Shown here one piece after another: positions 51,442 through 59,585 of a DNA stretch of 64,000 bases. The DNA is from SVQP01 sp045603085 (GTDB taxonomy: Bacteria; Bacillota; Clostridia; Oscillospirales; CAG-272). Positions within the stretch are counted from its first letter, which is position 1. Every line of letters begins with the position of its first letter. The stretch spans positions 26,390 to 90,389 of the forward strand of contig JAZULL010000113.1 of assembly GCA_045603085.1 (NCBI GenBank), in the 5' to 3' direction. The position numbers and the translations under genes were made by a program. Under the pieces are notes generated by a model. The model was given only the letters and a program-made list of their open reading frames with translations, had not been told where the DNA came from and made no database searches.

Positions 51442-53130
51442 TTAATCCTTTTTCTTAGTGCCTCTGTATACGTAGTTGAGTCTGCCCAGAGGTGCGGCAT
51501 CGCCCTTATCGTAAAAGTCTTCAATACATGTCAGCTCCTCGGTGCTGTCCGCAACCTTGAACCATACCGTGAAATCATCCTGATCAAGTCCCAGCGCGCC
51601 GCGAGGTGCGATGATGAGAATGGTGTTGCCCTGCTGACGGTAGACCACGTCGCCGAAATCAGCCGCGCGCAGACCGTCCACAACCACGGCGACCGTGCTC
51701 TTATGATCGTTATAGGGCTTGTTGTTCAGAACGTACTGATATTCCTTGCCGCCGTCGGTATTGAGGTAAACCTTCATCCACGTGCCCGTGCCGTCGTATT
51801 CGGTTACGGGATTCTTGGTCACGATGCCGAAATACAGGAAATCGTCATCATGGCTGACAGTAACGTCCACAATGGCGTTGCGCTGGGTGCGGTTTTCATA
51901 TACCGTGCCCGAACCCTCGGCATATCTTTGGAAGTCGCCGTCGGAGAAGTTATGATATTCGGCCCAGATCTCCTCCTCTTCATCCTGCTCGGTATCGTTA
52001 TAGTAATCCACGGGAGCAAGCTCTGCAAAGCTGTCGTATTCGTCCACGCCCTTATATTTACGGACGTAATCAACCAGCTGCATGAAATAGTTGTCAAAGT
52101 AACCACCGCGCATCATCTCGATATCACGGCTGTATTCATAGTTGGCGCAGTCCACAAACATGATAGGTCTGTGAGGAAATCCCTGCCATCTGCCCGCGAT
52201 CCATTCGTTCCAGCCCGTAACAAGTACCACGGGTGGGTCGGTCTCGATTGCACGCTCGAACTGCTCGGCAAAGTTATAGCCGTGCAGGTATGCATCGGGA
52301 TCGGGGTCGTTGTGCATATCGTGGAAGCCGCGGCCATTGTTATCGGTCTCGCCGTACATCACCGAGTCGCCAAATCGAAGCTGAGGATGCTGTGCAACAG
52401 ACACGTTGATGACCTCATCCTCGCCCTTGAGATTGCCGAACACGCGCTGAGGACGGGTAAAGTCCATCCAGGGCCAACCGCCCAGCTTATCGGGCTCGTT
52501 GGGCCACTGGGACATCTTGATATTGAAGAATTCTCTGCATTCGGGCGAGCACTCCTCTTCTACCGCGATAATGACCGGCTTGCCCTCAAAATAGAACCAA
52601 GTGTCGGGACAGTACTTGGCAGCATAGATCTTATCATAGATCTCCTGCACGGTCTTGCCGGAATGAGTGTTCGTATAAAACATGACCTTGGGGATCTTCC
52701 AGCCGTCCTTGGCATATTCGTCCAGCACGCGCATGACAAGCTTGACGTTGTGCTCATAAATGCATGCATTTGTGGTATCAAAGAACAAAAAGTCAATGTC
52801 GGCCTGGATCAGCAGCTTCATGTGACGGCGTACGACCCATTCGTCATTGGAATAGTAGTAACCAAAGAAGGGTTCGCCCCAATGGTGGTACGTACCGATC
52901 TTGCCCCAGTAATCAGCCTCGGGATGCTCACCCGCATCGGGGTGTTCGGCCGTGATCTTGGAAATATCGTAGGGCTTGTGCTTACCGTGCTCGCCAAGCC
53001 ACAAAAAGTAGAACATACCCACAAGGCGGTTTTGTCTGCGCGCAGGGGCATTATTTCTGTCGGCCGTTGTTCTGCCAAGTGCGTCGGTTGCCATCAGCGG
53101 GCCGTTTGCATAATTCTTATATTGCTCCAT
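51442..53130 (-). CDS. GH99/GH71-like glycosidase, cytoplasmic
   Basis: 562 residues without a signal peptide. The N-terminal (beta/alpha)8-like part has RLVGMFYFLWLGEHGKH, WGEPFFGYYYSNDEWVVRRH, LIQADIDFLFFDTTNACIY and VVLVTGWNEWIAGRWQGFP, the pattern of GH99/GH71-like domains found in Bacteroidota and Clostridia. The C-terminal part (about 430-560) is beta-rich with WMKVYLNTDGGKEYQYVLN and resembles a carbohydrate-binding sandwich. GTYHHWGEPFF and the WNEW segment hold likely catalytic-site acids, but I cannot assign them. In an operon with FAD enzymes and metal chaperones. Confidence 0.68.
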   Translation of the reverse strand: MEQYKNYANGPLMATDALGRTTADRNNAPARRQNRLVGMFYFLWLGEHGKHKPYDISKITAEHPDAGEHPEADYWGKIGTYHHWGEPFFGYYYSNDEWVVRRHMKLLIQADIDFLFFDTTNACIYEHNVKLVMRVLDEYAKDGWKIPKVMFYTNTHSGKTVQEIYDKIYAAKYCPDTWFYFEGKPVIIAVEEECSPECREFFNIKMSQWPNEPDKLGGWPWMDFTRPQRVFGNLKGEDEVINVSVAQHPQLRFGDSVMYGETDNNGRGFHDMHNDPDPDAYLHGYNFAEQFERAIETDPPVVLVTGWNEWIAGRWQGFPHRPIMFVDCANYEYSRDIEMMRGGYFDNYFMQLVDYVRKYKGVDEYDSFAELAPVDYYNDTEQDEEEEIWAEYHNFSDGDFQRYAEGSGTVYENRTQRNAIVDVTVSHDDDFLYFGIVTKNPVTEYDGTGTWMKVYLNTDGGKEYQYVLNNKPYNDHKSTVAVVVDGLRAADFGDVVYRQQGNTILIIAPRGALGLDQDDFTVWFKVADSTEELTCIEDFYDKGDAAPLGRLNYVYRGTKKKD

Positions 53131-53154
53131 GGTCGTTCCTTCCTTTCTCTTTTG

Positions 53155-53511
53155 TCATTCAATATACGAGGTCACAATGATGTCCGCGCCCGTGCCGAGC
53201 ACGTTTGAAATCACTACGTCTCCTTGACGAACCGTATTGGGAACGCGGAGAGCGTTGATTTTGCTCATGCAATCAAACAACAGCTCTTTGGGAATCGCCT
53301 TATTGGATTTAACGGCAACAACCTCACCACTCTCGGTCATGACCGTGGTGGTCAGGGTCCTTGTCGGGCAGGTGCATTCTGCAACGGCATAATCCACGCC
53401 GCGCTTGCAGGCATTTCCGTTTACCGACAGAACGTTCTTATCTTCATATTCAACAGTCAGCTGACATCCGCGGGGGCAGATGATGCAGGTCATTTCACGA
53501 ATATTTGCCAT
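53155..53511 (-). CDS. DUF1667 family protein
   Basis: About 118 residues from the ATG at 53511 (MANIREMTCIICPRGCQLTV), with GGAGGG upstream. The CIICPRGC motif near the N-terminus and NACKRGVDYAVAECTCPTRT provide Cys residues that could hold a cluster. DUF1667 proteins nearly always follow the two-protein FAD oxidoreductase pair seen here, related to the anaerobic glycerol-3-phosphate dehydrogenase GlpABC, and are thought to act as a third component. Starts 4 bases after the preceding stop. Confidence 0.88.
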   Translation of the reverse strand: MANIREMTCIICPRGCQLTVEYEDKNVLSVNGNACKRGVDYAVAECTCPTRTLTTTVMTESGEVVAVKSNKAIPKELLFDCMSKINALRVPNTVRQGDVVISNVLGTGADIIVTSYIE

Positions 53512-53515
53512 AATA

Positions 53516-54760
53516 TCAGCCCTCCAAACCAATGGTGATCTCGCCCGCACCGATCTCGGCCAAGACGTCTGCGGTCAACTTGACGGTCTCCATCTCACCG
53601 GGCGCAAGCTTGATCTTTTTCTTGTTGGAAATGATGCGATCGCCGCACTTGACAACCACACGTTTGTCGCGGTACACGTCGGATACGCGGAAATATACCA
53701 CGGTATCCTGCGCGCAGGTGATCAGCTGAGGTACGGCATAGCGAACACCCGAAGCAGGGTTGACCTTGATATCTACCTTTTCGCTCTGTGCACCTGCCAG
53801 ATAATCTGCGGCGGCACAGCCGGCGATCTCGGCTTCATCCGAAACGTAGTCCACAAGATCGTGCACGTGCAGCACGTTGCCACATGCAAAAACACCGGGA
53901 ATCGAGGTCTGTCTGTTCTGGTCGGTCACAGCACCGCCCGTGATGCGGTCAATATCAATGCCTGCGCCCTTAGTCAGTTCGTTTTCGGGAAGCAGGCCAC
54001 AGGAAAGGAGCAGAGTGTCGCAAGCGATATACTGTTCGGTCTCCTTGATGGGTCTTCGTTGCTCGTCCACCTTGGCGATAGTCACGCCGGTCACTCTGTC
54101 CTTGCCGTGAATCTGAACCACGGTATGGGACAGCATGAGCGGGATGCCGAAATCATTCAGACATTGCTCGATATTTCTCGCAAGGCCGCCCGAATACGGC
54201 ATCAATTCACAAACGGCCTTTACCTTTGCGCCCTCAAGAGTCATGCGGCGCGCCATGATCAGGCCAATGTCGCCGGAGCCGAGGATGACGACCTCTTTAC
54301 CCGGCATATAGCCCTTGATATTGACGTATTTCTGTGCAGTACCCGCCGTGAAAATGCCCGAGGGGCGCGAGCCTGCAATATTGAGTGCACCCTTGGGACG
54401 CTCGCGGCAGCCCATGGCAAGAATAATTGCATCTGCCTTTATATGCATGATGCCGTCGGTGGGATTGATGGCGGTGATCACCTTGTCGGAGGAGATACCG
54501 GTAACCATTGTGCCAACCTTATGGGGAATATTCAGCTCCTTGACCTGCTCGATATAGCGGGATGCATATTCGGGCCCCGTCAGCTCTTCGCCGAACTTAT
54601 GCAAACCAAAGCCGTTATGAATACATTGGCGGAGAATACCGCCCAGATGCGCTTCGCGCTCAAGGATCAAAATATCCTTAACGCCTGCTTTACGTGCGGC
54701 AACCGCCGCACTCATGCCCGCTGGGCCGCCGCCGACAATGACGAGCGATACGTTAGTCAT
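53516..54760 (-). CDS. FAD/NAD(P)-dependent oxidoreductase (pyridine nucleotide-disulphide type)
   Basis: 414 residues. FAD-binding GGGPAGMSAAVAARKAGV at the N-terminus, LGGILRQCIHNGFGLHKFGE with a Cys near the isoalloxazine, the NAD site VVILGSGDIGLIMARRM, and the C-terminal FACGNVLHVHDLVDYVSDEA typical of this family. It is the middle partner of the three-gene set with DUF1667 and the next gene, resembling GlpB-like partners of a glycerol-3-phosphate or related dehydrogenase. The start overlaps the preceding stop by 8 bases. Confidence 0.87.
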   Translation of the reverse strand: MTNVSLVIVGGGPAGMSAAVAARKAGVKDILILEREAHLGGILRQCIHNGFGLHKFGEELTGPEYASRYIEQVKELNIPHKVGTMVTGISSDKVITAINPTDGIMHIKADAIILAMGCRERPKGALNIAGSRPSGIFTAGTAQKYVNIKGYMPGKEVVILGSGDIGLIMARRMTLEGAKVKAVCELMPYSGGLARNIEQCLNDFGIPLMLSHTVVQIHGKDRVTGVTIAKVDEQRRPIKETEQYIACDTLLLSCGLLPENELTKGAGIDIDRITGGAVTDQNRQTSIPGVFACGNVLHVHDLVDYVSDEAEIAGCAAADYLAGAQSEKVDIKVNPASGVRYAVPQLITCAQDTVVYFRVSDVYRDKRVVVKCGDRIISNKKKIKLAPGEMETVKLTADVLAEIGAGEITIGLEG

Positions 54761-56198
54761 TCTCTTCCCCTCCCTTTGTTCTTCCGTAGTTGATCATGGA
54801 ATTGCCCCCCGACTTTGTAACCTGCTCATAAGGAATGCCCAATTCTCTGGAAAGGATCTCGACTACGATGGACGAGCAGAAGCCGCCCTGACATCTGCCC
54901 ATTCCGCTGCGGGTACGTCTCTTGACGCCGTCCACGTCACGCGCACCGGGATTGGTGCGAATGGCATAAACGATCTCGCCCTCGGTAACCTCCTCACAAC
55001 GGCAGACCATGTTACCGTATGCGGGTTCTTTTGCTATGACTTGGTTCTTCTGTTCGTCGTCCAGCTTGCGATACCAGCTGCCCGGACGGCGATTAGGATT
55101 CCAATCCTTCTTCTTTTCAAGCTTGAGGCCCTCGCCCGCCAGCAGCTCCACACAATACTCGGCAAGTGCGGGTGCGCTGGTCAGCCCGGGGCTTTCAATC
55201 CCTCCAAACGTGATAAATCCCGGTGCAGAGGTATGAATGACAAAATCACCCGTGCTGCCGACCGCGCGAAGACCGGTAAAACTTGTGATCACACTGCCAA
55301 ACGGAATATTTTTGACGTATCTGGCACTCTGCGCGCGAATGCTTGCAGTACCTGCGGCGGTGGTGTCATTGTCCTCTTTATCTGTCAACTCCTCTGCGGT
55401 AGGACCAAGCATGACGTTACCGCCTACCGTTGCGGTCACCAGAATTCCCTTGCCCTTGGGGGTGGGGGTCGAGAATAACGTGTAATTTGTCAGATAAGGC
55501 GTGCAGGCCTTGTCCAGTACCATATATTCGCCGCGTCTGGGATGAACCGAGAAGGACTCGTCACCCACCATGGCGGCAATCTTGTCAGAATACAGACCTG
55601 CGGCATTGACAACGTATTTCGCCTGCACGGTCTGCTCACCCGCACAAATTGTATATATGCCATCGGTATATTCAATTCTGTCAACCTCGAAATTGCGGAT
55701 GAACTGTGCGCCGTTATCCATAGCGTTGCCAAGTCCCGCATCGCAAAGTCCGAAGGGACTGACGATTGCGCCCGTGGGAGCCCAGAGTGCACAGGTAACC
55801 TCGTCGGTCACATTGGGTTCAAGTGCAAGCACGCCGTTACGGTCAAGCACTTCAATACCTTCAACGCCGTTTTGCACACCGCGCTCGTAAAGCTCCTGGA
55901 GGGTTGCCTTATCCTCATCTGTATATCCCAGCACCAGCGAGCCGTTGCGAATATACTTCACGCCAAGATCTGCGCACACCTGCTCCATCATCTTGGAGCC
56001 CCGCACGTTAAAGCGCGCCTTGAGAGATCCGGGTTTTGCATCAAAGCCTGCGTGCACGATGGCGCTGTTGGCACGCGAAGCGCCCATACAAACGTCGTTG
56101 GTTCTTTCAACAACGCAGATATCAAGCTCGTATGCAGACAAGGCTCGCGCACAAAGTGCACCTACCACGCCCGCACCGATCACACATACGTCAAACAT
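54753..56198 (-). CDS. FAD-dependent oxidoreductase with BFD-like [2Fe-2S] domain (GlpA-like)
   Basis: About 481 residues from the ATG at 56198 (MFDVCVIGAGVVGALCARAL), behind GGAGGTAGC. A DAO-type FAD domain (GASRANSAIVHAGFDAKPGS, then VNAAGLYSDKIAAMVGD, HPRRGEYMVLDK and FITFGGIESPGLTSAPALAE) is followed by a C-terminal BFD-like cluster domain with MVCRCEEVTEGEIVYAIR and MGRCQGGFCSS. Layout matches GlpA-type anaerobic glycerol-3-phosphate dehydrogenases. A glycerol-3-phosphate or 2-hydroxy acid substrate is likely. First gene of the seven-gene operon with its own promoter. Confidence 0.88.
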   Translation of the reverse strand: MFDVCVIGAGVVGALCARALSAYELDICVVERTNDVCMGASRANSAIVHAGFDAKPGSLKARFNVRGSKMMEQVCADLGVKYIRNGSLVLGYTDEDKATLQELYERGVQNGVEGIEVLDRNGVLALEPNVTDEVTCALWAPTGAIVSPFGLCDAGLGNAMDNGAQFIRNFEVDRIEYTDGIYTICAGEQTVQAKYVVNAAGLYSDKIAAMVGDESFSVHPRRGEYMVLDKACTPYLTNYTLFSTPTPKGKGILVTATVGGNVMLGPTAEELTDKEDNDTTAAGTASIRAQSARYVKNIPFGSVITSFTGLRAVGSTGDFVIHTSAPGFITFGGIESPGLTSAPALAEYCVELLAGEGLKLEKKKDWNPNRRPGSWYRKLDDEQKNQVIAKEPAYGNMVCRCEEVTEGEIVYAIRTNPGARDVDGVKRRTRSGMGRCQGGFCSSIVVEILSRELGIPYEQVTKSGGNSMINYGRTKGGEEND

Positions 56199-56238
56199 TG
56201 AAGCTACCTCCGATATACATAGTAAACCTATTATAAGT

Positions 56239-56267
56239 ATTATAACACTATATACCCGATTCGTCAA
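56239..56267 (-). promoter_or_regulatory. promoter for the seven-gene FAD/COG0523/GH operon
   Basis: Minus strand TTGACG (56262-56267) and TATAAT (56239-56244), 17-base spacer, TG extended -10, 40 bases before the ATG. Confidence 0.84.
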
Positions 56268-56285
56268 GAAATGGAGGCATTTTTA

Positions 56286-56314
56286 TTGACATTTTTCTGC
56301 GGCTGTGTTAAACT
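56286..56314 (+). promoter_or_regulatory. promoter for the beta-propeller gene
   Basis: Plus strand TTGACA (56286-56291) and TAAACT (56309-56314), 17-base spacer, 32 bases before the ATG, back to back with the promoter of the minus operon. Confidence 0.7.
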
Positions 56315-56346
56315 GAAATTACCTGAAGAGATGAAAGGAGCTCGCT

Positions 56347-57963
56347 ATGAACAAACATTTCAAGCTTGGCCTTCCCGACTCGGGCAAGGACGTTTATATG
56401 CCGAGAAATACACAGACTTGGGGATATCGCTACGGCCCTTCTATCATGGTAGAGGGTGAGGTTTGCCGCGCATGGTTTGCCTCCCCCGGCGACAGCTTTG
56501 AGGCAGACTGGTTTACCTACCGTGAATCCTACGACAAGGGCGAGACCTGGACCGACGAGCGCGTTGTGCTGACACCCACGCCAGATTCCATGGACTGGTT
56601 CTCTGTCTGCGACCCTGCCGTTTTTAAATATGGCAAATATTACTATATCGGTTATACCTCCACCATCTTTGCAAATGGCGGCGGTGTGTGCAACAACGGC
56701 TTTGTGGCAAGAAGCGAGCATCCCGACGGTCCTTTCTTCAAATGGACCGGAGAGGGCTGGGGCGAGATGCGAGGTGACTACCGTTGGATGGGTAAGCCTG
56801 CCCCCATCATCTACTACGATGAGGACTGGAAGCATTGGGGTGCGGGTGAATTTTCCTTTGTCGTCAAGGACGACGTGCTCTATATGTATTACACGTGGAC
56901 GTCCAAAAAGGCTGACGGTACGTGGTATTCCCAGACTCGTGTGGCAACTGCCGATATTACGCGCGAGGATTGGCCGCTGACAATCTGCGATCGCGGCATT
57001 GCCGCCGTGCGCAATTCGGGCGCAAACGACTCTTATGACGTGGTATACTGCGAGGAGCTTGACAAGTTCATCGCTCTTGCAACCGACAAGCGTTTTTCCA
57101 AGGATAGCTTTCTGTCGGTGTCCGAATCGGAGGACGGTCTGCGCTTTACCCGCGTCAACGATATCCGCACAAACACCTGCTTTATGCTGCATAACTGCGG
57201 CATTTCGGGTGATGCACAGCATCACATCAGGCAAGGCGATACCCTACTGCTCGGCTATGCCTATGGCAATCAATGGGGCAAATGGGGTACAAGATTGCAC
57301 AGATACGAGTACACTCTCATGGACGAGGACTACTATTCCGAGCTGGATCTGCCCAATTTGGAAATGGAAAGCGAGCTTTGGGAGCGCGATCCCGATATGC
57401 AGCCCATGATCCTGACAGCCGTGAAACCGCACTACATCCGCGTCAAGCCGGGCACCTCTGCGCATATTGAGATGAAGACCTACAACTCCTGCTACGAGCC
57501 CGAGGCGATCGATGCGTCGCTTCTGACGTTTGACAATTACGACACACAGATCGTAGAGATCAAGGACGGTCAGGTCACTGGCAAGCAGGTGGGATACACC
57601 TATATCGATGCGCATCTTGGCAACCTTTGCGGCACGGTGCTTGTGTATGTGGATGCGCCCGATACCTGCTACGATGCTGACACGCGCACGGTGGTTTCGT
57701 TTGAGCCCATGCTGGACACCTACGTCATTTCCCTTTCTGCAGGCGTTGCCAAGCAGCTGCGAGGTCTGGCGCACTGGTCGGACGGCAAGTGGTACGAGAT
57801 CTGCGAGCCAAGCCAAGGCATTACGTACGTCAATCACACCCCCGAGCTGATCAGCGTAGACGAGCGCGGCATTTGCAAGGCACTCGGCACCACGGGCACG
57901 GCTAAGGTCACCCTGCAAGCGGGAGATTTTGCATTTGACGTCAGCGTTGTGATAACAGAATAA
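56347..57963 (+). CDS. GH43-like beta-propeller protein with Ig-like C-terminus
   Basis: 538 residues without a signal peptide. The N-terminal part (about 1-350) is a five-bladed-type propeller of glycosidase families GH43, GH32 or GH117: WGYRYGPSIMVEGEVCRAWF, YRESYDKGETWTDERVVL, DPAVFKYGKYYYIGYTST, MGKPAPIIYYDEDW and CFMLHNCGISGD. DP in CDPAVFKYG and the ExRTGD-like segments are candidates for catalytic acids, but I cannot confirm them. The last 180 residues contain an Ig-like Big_2-type repeat (IKDGQVTGKQVGYTYIDAHL, VDERGICKALGTTGTAKVTL). GGAGCTCGCT precedes the ATG. Divergent from the FAD operon. Confidence 0.68.
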   Translation: MNKHFKLGLPDSGKDVYMPRNTQTWGYRYGPSIMVEGEVCRAWFASPGDSFEADWFTYRESYDKGETWTDERVVLTPTPDSMDWFSVCDPAVFKYGKYYYIGYTSTIFANGGGVCNNGFVARSEHPDGPFFKWTGEGWGEMRGDYRWMGKPAPIIYYDEDWKHWGAGEFSFVVKDDVLYMYYTWTSKKADGTWYSQTRVATADITREDWPLTICDRGIAAVRNSGANDSYDVVYCEELDKFIALATDKRFSKDSFLSVSESEDGLRFTRVNDIRTNTCFMLHNCGISGDAQHHIRQGDTLLLGYAYGNQWGKWGTRLHRYEYTLMDEDYYSELDLPNLEMESELWERDPDMQPMILTAVKPHYIRVKPGTSAHIEMKTYNSCYEPEAIDASLLTFDNYDTQIVEIKDGQVTGKQVGYTYIDAHLGNLCGTVLVYVDAPDTCYDADTRTVVSFEPMLDTYVISLSAGVAKQLRGLAHWSDGKWYEICEPSQGITYVNHTPELISVDERGICKALGTTGTAKVTLQAGDFAFDVSVVITE

Positions 57964-58006
57964 TGTGGTAAAGGGTTCATAATGCAAAATCCAAGCAAAA
58001 GCACTT

Positions 58007-58047
58007 GTAGGGCGAAAATTTCGGCAAAGCCGAAATATGTGATCGCC
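58007..58047. repeat. REP-like nested palindrome
   Basis: Starts GTAGGGCGA (58007-58015) and ends TGATCGCC (58040-58047), matching the ends of the palindromes inside the RAYT gene 1.2 kb away. GGCGA (58011-58015) pairs with TCGCC (58043-58047), and inside lies ATTTCGGC/GCCGAAAT (58018-58036). Probably a non-autonomous REP-type element. Confidence 0.6.
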
Positions 58048-58076
58048 AGCGACTGCTGTAACTATATAAAAAACAT

Positions 58077-58112
58077 CAAGGACTGTATCCCGGTGGATAC
58101 AGCCCTTGTTTT
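58077..58112 (+). terminator. terminator after the beta-propeller gene
   Basis: CAAGG-A-CTGTATCC pairs with GGATACAG-C-CCTTG (one A/C mismatch, 4-base loop CGGT), followed by TTTTG on the plus strand. Confidence 0.75.
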
Positions 58113-58159
58113 GTCCCGATAGAATTCACACTCTGTCGGAATATCGTTATTTATTAGAC

Positions 58160-59017
58160 TCAAATTGAATTTGCAAAGATTTGGTACGCTTTGCAAACAT
58201 CATCGATACTCATGTTGATGACATGTTCAAATGTATGCTTTTCACATAAACGTTGCACAAATCTGGCACCCAAATAATAGCCCACGTCACCCTTGCCGCA
58301 ATAATTCACCCAATCGCCAAAATAACGCTGATTCGTATGATCCATGGTTTGCAGATCGGTATGGAAATCGGTCAATATTTGATCAAAGTGGTTATCACAC
58401 CATGCAAGCCAGCCGTTTCTGTCCTGGTGAAAGTAATGCAGATCATTTACAAGTAATTGCTCGAAATACATAGCAACTCCCTCGGTAAACAATTGCCAGA
58501 TATAATGTTGGCTATTGGATTGAATATGCTGCTCAAAGACTCCGTGCTGCTTATGATATACATGACCCAATTCATGGAATATAAGTCCATGCATAGAGTC
58601 TATGTCCTGCCAGTTTAACTCGAGTATTTTCTCTATGCCCAAAAGAATGACGTCGCGGCCGTTTACGGTAGTTACCCAGCCTGCAGCATTGCAAAGACCA
58701 ACGTACAAAACAATATCAATGTCCAATTCATGGCTGAAACGATTGCAAATCTTTTCATTCAAGTCGGATGTGACAGCACAAAACGAAGTATGTAATTCCT
58801 TCAAGTTGACATTTCCGTGAACAGCATTGATAATCGGCAGGATATCCTTTTCATACGAATAAGCTACCGCCCCGAGACAGTCGTTCATATCACTGATAAA
58901 CATCGGGGCTGAATCCTCATATATCTCATTGATATATCGCTCCCATTTTTCAATGCAAAACGATCCGTTTTCGTACAGACTATCGATTTTCGAATACGTG
59001 TCAATCACATTTATCAT
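58160..59017 (-). CDS. HELGH-type zinc metallopeptidase-like protein
   Basis: 285 residues, no signal peptide. The gluzincin core is clear: GLIFHELGHVYHKQHG holds HExxH, and LFTEGVAMYFEQLLVND, about 30 residues later, holds the third zinc ligand Glu. LNEKICNRFSHELDIDIVLY upstream may form the substrate strand. The layout is like DUF2268 (YjaZ-type) and other small gluzincins, but I do not assign a named family. The ATG at 59017 is 4 bases after the RAYT stop, and its weak AAAGGG site lies inside the RAYT end. The substrate is unknown. Confidence 0.7.
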   Translation of the reverse strand: MINVIDTYSKIDSLYENGSFCIEKWERYINEIYEDSAPMFISDMNDCLGAVAYSYEKDILPIINAVHGNVNLKELHTSFCAVTSDLNEKICNRFSHELDIDIVLYVGLCNAAGWVTTVNGRDVILLGIEKILELNWQDIDSMHGLIFHELGHVYHKQHGVFEQHIQSNSQHYIWQLFTEGVAMYFEQLLVNDLHYFHQDRNGWLAWCDNHFDQILTDFHTDLQTMDHTNQRYFGDWVNYCGKGDVGYYLGARFVQRLCEKHTFEHVINMSIDDVCKAYQIFANSI

Positions 59018-59021
59018 GGTG

Positions 59022-59579
59022 CTACCCTTTTGATTCCTCTACATATAGTTCGTCGTAATACCAACGCATAGGGTTTTCAAAGATGTACTTCACGTGCTCT
59101 TCGTAATCCTGGCGGTTGCGTATTACGTGATCATGAAACGATTTTTGCCAAATTGATACACCGATTTGTTTTGAAACATGACTCTTCATATGTCTTATGA
59201 CCCGCGATACCGTAGGGGCGATCAGTGATCGCCCGCACTCATCACAATGAACTATCAACAACAAATGAATATGGTTGGGCATGATGATGTAACAATCTAC
59301 CGATAAAGCAGGATATATCACCGGGATTTGAAGAATGGCTTGCTCAACAAGCTTTCCATATTCGGACAATTCAATTTGTGGAGTATCATATTCCACAAGC
59401 GCATTTCCATGATCGTTTACTTCTTGCTGGCGATCACTGATCGCCCCTACGACCTTTCCCAAATAATTGCGCTTTCCCAATGTGCACACTGTTAAGAAAT
59501 ATGCACCGCATGAGCTGTAGTCATAATTCTCCCAACGGTTCTTTTTTCTTTTGGGCAATTCTTTATCATCAATTCTCAT
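59022..59579 (-). CDS. REP-associated tyrosine transposase (RAYT, Y1 family)
   Basis: 185 residues. The HUH nuclease motif is in CYIIMPNHIHLLLIV; an upstream NYDYSSCGAYFLTVCTLGKR and the C-terminal SIWQKSFHDHVIRN and YEEHVKYIFENPMRWYYDEL are typical of RAYTs, the last holding a candidate catalytic Tyr. RAYTs mobilise or maintain REP palindromes. Unusually, two REP-like palindromes lie inside the coding sequence, encoding VVGAISDRQQ and CGRSLIAPTVS. There is no ribosome site before the ATG and it starts 6 bases after the GH35 stop, so expression is probably low and by read-through. Stop is TAG. Confidence 0.85.
   Translation of the reverse strand: MRIDDKELPKRKKNRWENYDYSSCGAYFLTVCTLGKRNYLGKVVGAISDRQQEVNDHGNALVEYDTPQIELSEYGKLVEQAILQIPVIYPALSVDCYIIMPNHIHLLLIVHCDECGRSLIAPTVSRVIRHMKSHVSKQIGVSIWQKSFHDHVIRNRQDYEEHVKYIFENPMRWYYDELYVEESKG
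59212..59236 (+). repeat. REP-like palindrome inside RAYT gene, copy 1
   Basis: GTAGGGGCGATCAGTGATCGCCCGC. The core GGGCGATCA-G-TGATCGCCC (59216-59234) is a 9-bp inverted repeat with a 1-base centre. It lies in the coding sequence near residues 115-122 of the RAYT. Confidence 0.8.
59429..59450 (-). repeat. REP-like palindrome inside RAYT gene, copy 2
   Basis: Reverse-strand GTAGGGGCGATCAGTGATCGCC, the same 22 bases as copy 1 in opposite orientation, about 190 bases away. The two copies form an inverted pair inside the gene, like a BIME arrangement. Confidence 0.8.
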
Positions 59580-59585
59580 AATCGA

